Shown: in pieces, positions 18,498 to 25,890 of the stretch
How the letters are laid out: the number at the start of each line of letters is the position of its first letter
Numbering within the stretch: position 1 is the stretch's first letter
DNA from: Lacisediminihabitans changchengi
GTDB lineage: Bacteria > Actinomycetota > Actinomycetes > Actinomycetales > Microbacteriaceae
Length of the DNA: 64,000 nucleotides
Reading direction: 5' to 3'
Assembly (NCBI RefSeq): GCF_016634425.1
Contig: NZ_JAEPES010000004.1
Location: forward strand, 286,925-350,924
Notes under the pieces: model-generated
Seen by the model: the letters and a program-made list of their open reading frames with translations, nothing else
The model's database searches: none
Told to the model about the DNA's origin: nothing
Translations under genes and position numbers: made by a program

Positions 18498-19979
18498 TCA
18501 GCCCACGTTGAGCGAAAGGTACTTCGTCTCGACGTACTCGTCGATGCCGACGTGTGCGCCCTCGCGGCCGTATCCGCTGGATTTGACCCCACCGAACGGT
18601 GCCGCCGGGTTCGACAGCACGCCCCGGTTCACGCCGACCATGCCGACCTCGAGCTTCTCTGAGACACGAACGGCGCGATCGAGGTCGCGAGTGAAGATGT
18701 AGGCGGCGAGGCCGTAGTCAGAGGCGTTCGCCCACCCGAGCAGCTCGTCCTCCGTGCTGAAGCCGACGATCGGGGCGACCGGGCCGAAGATCTCGTCGGT
18801 GACCAGGCGGGATGTCGGGCTCACCCCGGTGACGACCCGCGCGGCCGAGAAATACCCGGTCGACTTGGGCAGCGGAGTCTCATAGACGACGGTCGCGCCC
18901 TCCGCCACAGCGGCGGCGACCAGCTCCTCGACCTTGTCGACGGCGGCCTGGTCGATGAGCGGACCGAGCGTGACGGCGGCATCCGTTCCGCGTCCGACGA
19001 CGAGTTTCTCGAACCGAGCAGCGAACTTGGTGGAGAACTCGTCGAGCACCGACTCGTGCACGTAGAACCGATTCGCGGCCGTGCACGCCTCACCGTTGTT
19101 GCGGAGCTTCGCGAGCATCGCCTGATCGACCGCATGATCGATGTCGGCATCCTCGAAGACGATGAACGGCGCGTTGCCGCCGAGTTCGAGCGACAGCCGG
19201 ATGAGGCCCTTCGCCGACTGTTCGGCGAGCGACTGCCCGACCTCGGTCGACCCGGTGAACGACAGCTTGCGCAGACGCGGATCCTCGATCAGCGAGCTGA
19301 CCACCGACGAGGCCTTGGAGGTGGTGACGGTACCGAGCACGCCGTCGGGGAGGCCAGCCTCCGTAAGGATGGCGGCGATCGCATGCATCGATAGCGGGGT
19401 CTGCTTCGCGGCCTTGACGACGACCGTGCAGCCGGCGGCAAACGCGGGGCCGATCTTGCGCGCGCCCATCGCGAGCGGGAAGTTCCACGGGGTGACCAGC
19501 AGGCACGGGCCGACGGGCTGCTTCATGGTGATGATGCGCGACTTGCCGTCCGGCGCGGTCGACCAAGATCCGTCGAGCCGCACCGCCTCCTCGGAGAACC
19601 AGCGGAAGAAGTCGGCGGCATAGGCGACCTCCGAGCGCGACTCCGCGATCGGCTTGCCCATTTCCAGCGTCATCAGCAGGGCGAGCTCCTCGTTGCGCTC
19701 CGTCATGAGCTCGTAGGTGCGACGCAGGATCTCGCCGCGCTCGCGCGGCGGGGTGGCGGCCCAGGCGGGCTGGGCGGCGACTGCCGCGTCCAAAGCCGCG
19801 CGGGCATCCTCGACGCTCGCGTCGGCGACCTCGACCAGCACCTCACCGGTGCTCGGATCGTCGACGCCGAGCGTCATGCCCGTCGACGAGTCGACCCACG
19901 CTCCGTTTCTCAGGAGCCCCTTCGGCACGGCAGAGAGGACGGCGGCTTCGGACTCGGTGAGCGAGGTGATGTTCGGCAC
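18498..19979 (-). CDS. gabD: NAD(P)-dependent succinate-semialdehyde dehydrogenase (aldehyde dehydrogenase family)
   Basis: The 493-residue enzyme oxidises an aldehyde, most likely succinic semialdehyde, to the acid. The active-site Glu265 (LSLELGGNAP) and nucleophile Cys299 (NNGEACTAANRF) are intact, as are the cofactor segment VTPWNFPLAMG and the C-terminal FGGVKSSGYGREG typical of the SSADH group. The GTG start has a TATAGT box ending 6 bp upstream and a tandem 20-bp repeat beyond it. No gabT aminotransferase lies nearby, so the exact substrate is inferred. Confidence 0.88.
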   Translation of the reverse strand: MPNITSLTESEAAVLSAVPKGLLRNGAWVDSSTGMTLGVDDPSTGEVLVEVADASVEDARAALDAAVAAQPAWAATPPRERGEILRRTYELMTERNEELALLMTLEMGKPIAESRSEVAYAADFFRWFSEEAVRLDGSWSTAPDGKSRIITMKQPVGPCLLVTPWNFPLAMGARKIGPAFAAGCTVVVKAAKQTPLSMHAIAAILTEAGLPDGVLGTVTTSKASSVVSSLIEDPRLRKLSFTGSTEVGQSLAEQSAKGLIRLSLELGGNAPFIVFEDADIDHAVDQAMLAKLRNNGEACTAANRFYVHESVLDEFSTKFAARFEKLVVGRGTDAAVTLGPLIDQAAVDKVEELVAAAVAEGATVVYETPLPKSTGYFSAARVVTGVSPTSRLVTDEIFGPVAPIVGFSTEDELLGWANASDYGLAAYIFTRDLDRAVRVSEKLEVGMVGVNRGVLSNPAAPFGGVKSSGYGREGAHVGIDEYVETKYLSLNVG

Positions 19980-19985
19980 GCCTCC

Positions 19986-20026
19986 ACTATATGGAGATGC
20001 ACAGATCTATATGGAGATGCACAGAT
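19986..20026 (-). promoter_or_regulatory. 20-bp tandem duplication at the aldehyde dehydrogenase promoter
   Basis: Two perfect head-to-tail copies of a 20-mer occupy 19987-20006 and 20007-20026 (minus-strand unit GATCTGTGCATCTCCATATA). The last TATA plus GT forms TATAGT at 19991-19986, six bases before the GTG start. The upstream copy leaves TATAGA, a second weaker -10. Twenty bases is about two helical turns, so a bound regulator would sit on one face. Confidence 0.7.
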
Positions 20027-20066
20027 CGGGCACCCGTTTGTCGTAAGTCCGCGCCAGACTGTGTGC

Positions 20067-20765
20067 ATGTGCGGACGCTTTGCCATGGACAAGAAGGTGG
20101 ATGACCTCATCCTCGAGTTCGTCGCGGCGGGCGGGGAGGCAGCGGACTGGGAGCCGAACTGGAACGTGCGGCCGACGGACCCCATCCCCGTGATCATTGA
20201 GAGCACCAAAGAACAACCGGAGCCGCTGCGCCGGGTCGCTCTCGCCCGCTGGTCGCTCACTCCCGGCTGGTCGAAGACGCTCAAGATGACGGTGCCCACG
20301 TTCAACGCCCGAAGCGAGGGCATCACCGAGAAGGCCTCATTCAAGGCTGCGGTGAAGTCGAAGCGGGCGCTGATCCCGGCATCCGGATACTACGAGTGGC
20401 AGACCGACCCGGTGACGAAGAAGAAGACGCCCTTCTATCTGCGCGGCGCCGACGACGAGACACTGGCCTTCGCCGGCCTGTACTCCTGGTGGCGCGACCA
20501 CTCCAAGCCGGATGACGACCCCGACCGCTGGGTGCTCACGGCCACGATTCTCACGGCCGATGCCGTGCACACCCTCGACCACATCCACGACCGCAACCCG
20601 GTTCCGCTTCCGCCGGAGTGGTGGGCGGACTGGCTCGACCCGCGCATCGAGGGCGATCAGGCCTTCGTCGACGCGGCGGTAGCCGCGGCGGTCGGCGTCG
20701 CGGAAACCCTCGAGGTGGTGCAGGTCGTCGCGGTCACCGATGACGAACCGATTCCCGTCCGCTGA
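20067..20765 (+). CDS. SRAP (HMCES/YedK) abasic-site crosslinking protein
   Basis: SRAP proteins form a covalent thiazolidine link between their N-terminal cysteine and abasic sites in single-stranded DNA, shielding them. The 232-residue protein has the catalytic Cys2 (MCGRFA), Asn80 in FNARSE, Glu110 in GYYEW and His174 in HIHDRNP. The last is commonly HDRMP. The requirement for Cys2 fixes the start at the ATG 20067 and excludes the GTG two codons earlier. No Shine-Dalgarno is evident. Confidence 0.93.
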   Translation: MCGRFAMDKKVDDLILEFVAAGGEAADWEPNWNVRPTDPIPVIIESTKEQPEPLRRVALARWSLTPGWSKTLKMTVPTFNARSEGITEKASFKAAVKSKRALIPASGYYEWQTDPVTKKKTPFYLRGADDETLAFAGLYSWWRDHSKPDDDPDRWVLTATILTADAVHTLDHIHDRNPVPLPPEWWADWLDPRIEGDQAFVDAAVAAAVGVAETLEVVQVVAVTDDEPIPVR

Positions 20766-20843
20766 GGCTGAACATCGGCACAACACCCTTGCCCTGCGAC
20801 TCCCGCGGGCATACGTTCCAGAACAACCGTTAGGAGATCGCCC

Positions 20844-21056
20844 GTGCGTCCAAAACTGATCGTCATCGCCCTCATCGCTTTCGCGGCCTACGTGCTCGGA
20901 GCACGGGCCGGCCACGACCGCTACGAGGAAATCAAGCATGCCGCCACCAAGTATTGGAACGACCCCGAAGTGAAGAAAGCCCGCAAGAAGGCCAAGAAGC
21001 TTCGCGATAAGGCACGCAAGGCCGCGTCGAAGCAGGCACACCGCCTCTACTCGTGA
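20844..21056 (+). CDS. small membrane-anchored basic protein (hypothetical)
   Basis: The 70-residue product has an N-terminal membrane helix (LIVIALIAFAAYVLGARAG, about residues 5-23) and a Lys/Arg/Ala-rich helical tail (KKARKKAKKLRDKARKAAS). It resembles YtxH-like or histone-like tails in composition only. The GTG start follows AGGAG with correct spacing. It is convergent with, and only 3 bp from, the zinc metallopeptidase gene. Function unknown. Confidence 0.75.
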   Translation: MRPKLIVIALIAFAAYVLGARAGHDRYEEIKHAATKYWNDPEVKKARKKAKKLRDKARKAASKQAHRLYS

Positions 21057-21059
21057 CCG

Positions 21060-21953
21060 CTAGAGCTGCGATGCCCTCGGTGTGAAGGTGTCGCAGCTCT
21101 CTGCTCCCGACTGGTACCCGGTCTCGAACCAGCGCTGGCGCTGCGCACTGGAGCCATGGGTCCAGGAGTCGGGGTCCACCGCTCCCCCGCCGAGCTTCTG
21201 CAGCCGATCGTCACCGATCGCGGCCGCAGCGTTGAGAGCGTCGGCGACCTGCGCGCTGGTGACTGGTTCGAGGAAGGGCACACCGTTGTCATCCGTCGTC
21301 TCTGTCGCCGCCCCCACCCAGGCGCCGGCGAAACAGTCGGCCTGCAGTTCGGTGCGCACCGAATCCGACCCGGCCCCCTCCTGGTCACCGGACTGATTCG
21401 CGAAGCGCCCGGCCAGATCTTGGATGCCGTGGCCCCATTCGTGGGCGACCACATAGAGCTGGGACAGCGAGCCGGCCGTGGCGCCATAGGTGTCGCGCAG
21501 GTCGGTGAAGAATGCCGTGTCGAGGTAGATCACCTTGTCGCTCGGGCAGTAGAACGGACCGGTGGCGCCCGAGGCAGTGCCGCACGGAGTGTCGGTAGAA
21601 CCGCCGAACAGCACGAAGTCCGGCGAGGTGTAGTCGACTCCGAGCACTGGCGCCTCCTGCGCCCAGTAGACGTCGAGGGATGCCGCGGCCCCCTTCATCC
21701 TGCAGCCGACGTCGGCGTTGGCCTGGGCTCCGGTCGTGCACTGGGAGAGGTCCTGACCTCCCGCCGCAGGCTGGCTGCCGGCGTCGGACCCGGCATCCGT
21801 TCCCAGGTCGACGCCGAGCAGGTTCGCGATCACGATGATCGCGATCGTGACCAGCACACCGCCACCGCCGCCCACGACCAGGCCGGTGCGGCGACGACCA
21901 CCGCCGGAGCGGGCATTGCCCTTGCTGATGTCGGCGTCGTCGTTGAACGTCAT
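21060..21953 (-). CDS. YpfJ-type neutral zinc metallopeptidase
   Basis: The 297-residue protein has a basic N-terminal tail, one membrane helix (about 25-47), a Gly/Ala/Asp-rich spacer and an extracytoplasmic domain. The zinc-binding HEWGH lies at residues 171-175, with a downstream acidic region (RTELQADCFAGAW) that supplies the third ligand. Cysteines at 72, 84, 124 and 136 suggest disulfides. The substrate is unknown. A TACTCT box lies 7 bp before the ATG and there is no ribosome binding site, so leaderless translation is likely. Confidence 0.9.
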   Translation of the reverse strand: MTFNDDADISKGNARSGGGRRRTGLVVGGGGGVLVTIAIIVIANLLGVDLGTDAGSDAGSQPAAGGQDLSQCTTGAQANADVGCRMKGAAASLDVYWAQEAPVLGVDYTSPDFVLFGGSTDTPCGTASGATGPFYCPSDKVIYLDTAFFTDLRDTYGATAGSLSQLYVVAHEWGHGIQDLAGRFANQSGDQEGAGSDSVRTELQADCFAGAWVGAATETTDDNGVPFLEPVTSAQVADALNAAAAIGDDRLQKLGGGAVDPDSWTHGSSAQRQRWFETGYQSGAESCDTFTPRASQL

Positions 21954-21981
21954 GGCGAGCAGAGTACCCGGCGCCAGGGCG

Positions 21982-24051
21982 TCAGCGGCGCTTCGGCGAC
22001 TTCTCCCTCACCGGCGCGGTGCCACTCTCGCGCTGCGCGCGGAAGTACTCGCGCGCTTCGTCCTGCCGCTCGCGCTCGGCACCCGAGGCGATCGGAGCCC
22101 GCACCAGCTCCGGGGTGAATCCGAATGCCTCGACCAGGGGCAGAGCCTGGTCGCGGAGGCGCGGCAACAGCCGATCGTCGATGTAGTCAGTGATCGCCGT
22201 TGCGCGGGCGGCGGAGAGGCGCCCGTTGATCAGATACCAGGCGAGGTTCTTCTCGATCAGCGAGAGGCCGAACAGGTCACGCAGCCAGGTGAGCACCTCG
22301 CGGGTGCCCGCGTGCTCGATGCCTGCGAGTGCATCGGTGAAGGCCTCCCACTGCAGCAGCTCACCGTGCGCCTTCGCGGCCTCGATCAGCTCGTTCTGGT
22401 TGCTGTTGAACAGCGCGGCCGCCTCGGCGGGCGCGAGTTTCGACGCCGGGCGCAGTCGCCCAGCGAGCGCGGCGACCATCGTCTGCACCCGATCGGTGAG
22501 CAACTGGCGCTGGGATGCTTCCTCCCGCACCGATCCGACGGAGCGCGCGATCGATCCACGGTCGCTCACGTTCTGGGCCAGCCGGCGCAGGCCCGAGCGG
22601 TTGACCGCGGCCTCGCCGACCTGCCCGGCGACGAATCCGGCGAGCGCGCCGGCATCCGCTGTGGCGAACTTGCGGGAGTAGTCGGTGAGCAGGCGCTTGG
22701 CGACCAACTGCAGCAGCACGGTGTTGTCCCCCTCGAACGTGACATAGACGTCGAGGTCGGCGCGCAGCTGGGTGAGGCGGTTCTCGGCCAGGAATCCGGC
22801 CCCGCCGCAGGCCTCGCGGGCCTCCTGCAGGATGTCCAACGCATTCCAGGTGCTGAGCGGCTTGAGGGCCGCGGCGAGGGTTTCGAGGTCTTCGCGGTCG
22901 GCATCCGTCGCGTGTGCACCGGAGAACACTCCGTCGAAGGCGGTGAGCAGCTTCTCGTGCGCGAACGACATGGCATAGGTCGTCGCCAGGCGCGGGAGCA
23001 AGCGGCGCTGATGACGCTGGTAGTCGAGGATGACCTCTTCGTCGGTGGGGCTGCCCGCGACGAACTGGCGGCGCTGACTGCCGTAGGTGATCGCGATGTC
23101 GAGGGCGAGCTTGCTGGCGACGGTTGCCGCGCCATCGAGCGAGACCCGGCCCTGAACCAGCGTGCCAATCATGGTGAAGAATCGGCGGCCGGGGCTCGCG
23201 ATGCTCGACGAGTAGACGCCGTTTTCGTCGACGTCGCCATAGCGGTTCAGCAGGTTCTCTCGGGGCACGCGCACGCCGTCGAAATGGAGGCGGCCATTAT
23301 CGATGCCGTTGAGGCCACCCTTGGGCCCGTCGTCTTCGCCACCGATGCCCGGCAGGAAGCCGCTCTCGTCGCGGAGGGGCACATAGAGCGCGTGCACGCC
23401 GTGATTGGTCCCCGCGACAATCAGCTGGGCGAAGACGACGGCGGCGGTACCGTGCACCGCCGCGTTGCCGAGGTAGTCCTTCCAGGCGGCGCGGAACGGC
23501 GTCTGGAGAACAAACTCGTCGGTAGCCGGGTCGTAGGTGGCGGTGGTGCCGATGGCCGCGACATCCGATCCATGTCCGGTCTCAGTCATCGCGAAGGCCC
23601 CGGGCACCTTCAGGCTCATGATGTCGGGAAGGAGTCGCTGATGGTGGCGCTCGGTTCCCAGGTGCAACACCGCGGCGCCGAACAGCCCCCACTGCACGCC
23701 AGACTTGATCTGCAGGGACGGGTCTGCGGTGACCAGTTCCTCGAACGAGGCGATGTTTCCGCCGTGATCGTCCTCACCGCCGACCGACTTCGGGAACGCC
23801 CGGTGCACGACGCCCTTCTCGACCAGGAGGCCGAGCTGTTCGAACACCCGCTGGCGTTGCTCGGCGAGGCTGAGTCCCTCCTGGCGCTGCAACGCGGGGT
23901 CGACCAGGAGTGCGCGGGAATGGCGCCGCGCGTCTGCCCACTGCCCCAGCAGATAGCCGCCCAACCAGGCGACATCGACCCCCGACGGGGCCAGAGACGG
24001 CACGGATGCGGCGGATACGGTGGAATGCGGACGATCTGCGAGCTGCGTCAT
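21982..24051 (-). CDS. acyl-CoA oxidase / acyl-CoA dehydrogenase family flavoenzyme
   Basis: The 689-residue FAD enzyme introduces the first double bond of fatty acid beta-oxidation. Its length and the C-terminal half (EACGGAGFLAEN, then YVTFEGDNTVLLQ with the catalytic-base Glu) place it with acyl-CoA oxidases rather than the 380-residue dehydrogenases. FAMTETGHGSDV is the flavin/substrate motif. MTQLADRPHS at 24051 has AAGGA upstream. The 192 bp to the divergent trxA contain nested inverted repeats and the trxA promoter. Confidence 0.92.
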   Translation of the reverse strand: MTQLADRPHSTVSAASVPSLAPSGVDVAWLGGYLLGQWADARRHSRALLVDPALQRQEGLSLAEQRQRVFEQLGLLVEKGVVHRAFPKSVGGEDDHGGNIASFEELVTADPSLQIKSGVQWGLFGAAVLHLGTERHHQRLLPDIMSLKVPGAFAMTETGHGSDVAAIGTTATYDPATDEFVLQTPFRAAWKDYLGNAAVHGTAAVVFAQLIVAGTNHGVHALYVPLRDESGFLPGIGGEDDGPKGGLNGIDNGRLHFDGVRVPRENLLNRYGDVDENGVYSSSIASPGRRFFTMIGTLVQGRVSLDGAATVASKLALDIAITYGSQRRQFVAGSPTDEEVILDYQRHQRRLLPRLATTYAMSFAHEKLLTAFDGVFSGAHATDADREDLETLAAALKPLSTWNALDILQEAREACGGAGFLAENRLTQLRADLDVYVTFEGDNTVLLQLVAKRLLTDYSRKFATADAGALAGFVAGQVGEAAVNRSGLRRLAQNVSDRGSIARSVGSVREEASQRQLLTDRVQTMVAALAGRLRPASKLAPAEAAALFNSNQNELIEAAKAHGELLQWEAFTDALAGIEHAGTREVLTWLRDLFGLSLIEKNLAWYLINGRLSAARATAITDYIDDRLLPRLRDQALPLVEAFGFTPELVRAPIASGAERERQDEAREYFRAQRESGTAPVREKSPKRR

Positions 24052-24149
24052 TGGGCTTGTCCTTCGCGTGGGGTATTTCCACGCTACGAGCCACCCCGGG
24101 AGGGGCAAAGCGGGTCGTTCGGACTAGACGAATGCGCTCGCGAGGCCGG

Positions 24150-24211
24150 GGCATCCGTTGTGGATTCCCACAACCGAAGCACCAAGGGAATGTGGGATGC
24201 CACCGTGCGTT
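24150..24211 (+). promoter_or_regulatory. SigR/SigH-type promoter of trxA with upstream inverted repeats
   Basis: GGGAAT (24186-24191) and CGTTG (24208-24212) are 16 bp apart, matching the GGAAT-N16/17-CGTT promoters used by SigR of Streptomyces and SigH of mycobacteria for thioredoxin genes. Just upstream lie inverted repeats GTTGTGG/CCACAAC (24157-24174) and, around them, GGCATCC/GGATGCC (24150-24156 and 24195-24201). The outer repeat overlaps the promoter spacer. Transcription would start near 24219, 25 nt before the ATG. Confidence 0.7.
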
Positions 24212-24243
24212 GTAGTGACTACAGACTTCAGAAGGAGAAGAGA

Positions 24244-24627
24244 ATGCCCACAATCGAACTAACCAACGATGTCTTCGAGAAGACCGTCACCTCCCCCGGA
24301 ATCACCCTCGTGGACTTCTGGGCCGACTGGTGTGGCCCCTGTAAGATGTTCGCCCCGATCTATGACGCCGCGAGCGAGAAGAACCCCGACGTGACCTTCG
24401 CCAAGGTCGACACCGAGGCCGAGCAGGCGCTGGCCGGTGCCGCCGGCATCAGCGCCATCCCGACCCTGATGGCGTTCCGTGACGGCGTGCTCGTCTTCTC
24501 GCAGGCCGGCGCGCTGCCCGGCCCCGCTCTCGACCAGGTGATCGAGGCCGTCAAGGGTCTCGACATGGACGAGGTGCACCGCCAGATCGCTGCACAGCAG
24601 GCCGCGGAGACCACTCCAGAGGCTTAG
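24244..24627 (+). CDS. trxA: thioredoxin
   Basis: The 127-residue thiol-disulfide reductant has the active site WCGPCK at residues 29-34, cis-proline in AIPTL, and a typical Trx fold up to about residue 105. A 20-residue Gln/Ala/Glu-rich C-terminal tail is longer than usual. The ATG follows AAGGAG. Its stop is directly adjacent to the stop of the convergent MarR gene, with no space for a terminator between them. Confidence 0.96.
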   Translation: MPTIELTNDVFEKTVTSPGITLVDFWADWCGPCKMFAPIYDAASEKNPDVTFAKVDTEAEQALAGAAGISAIPTLMAFRDGVLVFSQAGALPGPALDQVIEAVKGLDMDEVHRQIAAQQAAETTPEA

Positions 24628-25056
24628 TCAGTTCCAGCGGCCTTTCGAGGTCGCGCGGATGATCTCGAGCAGCGCCGCACGCATCCCCGCGTTGTCGGCG
24701 ATGCTCGGGAACAGATCCGCTTCGAGCGTCTTCGCACGCTCCCACACCCGGCGACCGGTCGGCGTGCGCGTCACCACGTGCCGTCGACCGTCGGCCGGGT
24801 GTTTCTCTCTCGCGACGAACCCCTCGCGTTCGAGCCGCTCCAGGCTCCGCGACATGGTCTGCACTTCCACCCTCGCCTGCGTGGCGAGTTCGGTCTGACT
24901 GAGCGACCCGACGTCGAGCAGGTCGAGCACGATCAGCCCCGCGTGCGTCAGACCCTCCTTTTCGAGCGCCTCGACCCAGGCGTGCTCGACCAGGCGCGAC
25001 GCCATGGAGAGCAGTCGGCCGGTCGGCCACGCATCCATGGGGTCCATATCTGCCAT
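24628..25056 (-). CDS. MarR-family transcriptional regulator
   Basis: The 142-residue protein has the MarR winged-helix domain (about 35-110), with recognition region LSQTELATQARVEVQTMSRSLERLE and wing HPADGRRHVVTRT. MarR proteins bind palindromes as dimers and release them on ligand binding. It is divergent from a TspO-like gene and an MFS exporter across a 20-bp palindrome, which makes that pair its probable target along with itself. Confidence 0.9.
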   Translation of the reverse strand: MADMDPMDAWPTGRLLSMASRLVEHAWVEALEKEGLTHAGLIVLDLLDVGSLSQTELATQARVEVQTMSRSLERLEREGFVAREKHPADGRRHVVTRTPTGRRVWERAKTLEADLFPSIADNAGMRAALLEIIRATSKGRWN

Positions 25057-25072
25057 TCTCGGGTACGGTGAG

Positions 25073-25092
25073 TTACTAAGCTAGCTGAGTAA
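25073..25092. promoter_or_regulatory. palindromic MarR operator
   Basis: TTACTAAGCT and AGCTGAGTAA form a 20-bp palindrome with one mismatched pair, lying 17 bp before the MarR start and about 28 bp before the divergent gene. Size and position match operators of MarR dimers, so it probably represses both directions. Confidence 0.75.
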
Positions 25093-25119
25093 TTACCGTC
25101 TCAACAGGTGGAGGATGCC

Positions 25120-25890
25120 GTGGCCAGGGATGTCGTTCGTCAAGTGATCGTGCTGGTCAGCGCGGTGATCGCGGTGGTCGGCTCGTTCATCGGTTCCGGC
25201 GCTGCCGGCGGAACGCCGATTCAGGATGCCGCCGGCGGAGCGCTCGCGGCGGACGCGACCACCATCGCTCCCGCCGGCCCCGCGTTCTCGATCTGGTCGG
25301 TGATCTACGTCGGACTGATCGCCTACGCGATCTGGCAGCTCCTCCCCCGACAGCGCAGCGACCCACGCCAGCGCGTGCTCGGCTACCCGATCGCGGTGAC
25401 CCTGGTGCTCAATGCCGCCTGGATCCTCAGCATCCAGTTCGGCTTCCTGGCGCTGAGCGTGCCGATCATCGTGGTGCTGCTCGCCGCCCTGATCTGGACC
25501 TTCTTCCTCACCCTCCGCACGCGCCCGAAAGGCGTGGTGGAGGCCGCCGTCGCCGACGGAACCGTCGGCCTCTACCTCGGCTGGGTCTGCGTCGCGACCG
25601 CGGCCAACATCACCGCCTACCTCGTCGCCGCGGGGTTCGCCGGAGGGAGCATCCCGCGTGACGTGTGGTCCGTCGTCATCGTCGCGGTGGCCGGGGCGGT
25701 CGGCGTGCTGCTCGCGCTGCGCGGCCGCGGGCGACTTGCGCCCGCGGCATCCCTCGGCTGGGGGCTGGCGTGGGTCGCGGTCGCACGGTTGGGCGGAGAG
25801 CCCTTCTCCGTGGCGACCGGAATCGCGGCCATAGCCGCGGTGATCATCGTGGTCGTGACGACCATCAGCATCCGGGTGCGCGTCTCGTGA
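25120..25890 (+). CDS. tryptophan-rich sensory protein (TspO/MBR)-like membrane protein
   Basis: The 256-residue protein has about seven predicted hydrophobic helices, with aromatic motifs FSIWSVIYVGL and NAAWILSIQFG recalling TspO/MBR proteins, which bind porphyrins and related ligands. It is longer than classical five-helix TspO. The GTG at 25120 is chosen because GGTGGAGG sits correctly before it; an in-frame GTG at 25108 is possible. Its stop overlaps the start of the MFS exporter (GTGA), so they form a two-gene unit under the MarR palindrome. Confidence 0.65.
   Translation: MARDVVRQVIVLVSAVIAVVGSFIGSGAAGGTPIQDAAGGALAADATTIAPAGPAFSIWSVIYVGLIAYAIWQLLPRQRSDPRQRVLGYPIAVTLVLNAAWILSIQFGFLALSVPIIVVLLAALIWTFFLTLRTRPKGVVEAAVADGTVGLYLGWVCVATAANITAYLVAAGFAGGSIPRDVWSVVIVAVAGAVGVLLALRGRGRLAPAASLGWGLAWVAVARLGGEPFSVATGIAAIAAVIIVVVTTISIRVRVS

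Noticed and set aside
21835..24243. A very long open frame antisense to the acyl-CoA oxidase that runs into trxA
   Set aside because: It is a high-GC shadow of the oxidase gene. Only the last 127 codons from the ATG at 24244, after AAGGAG, are thioredoxin.
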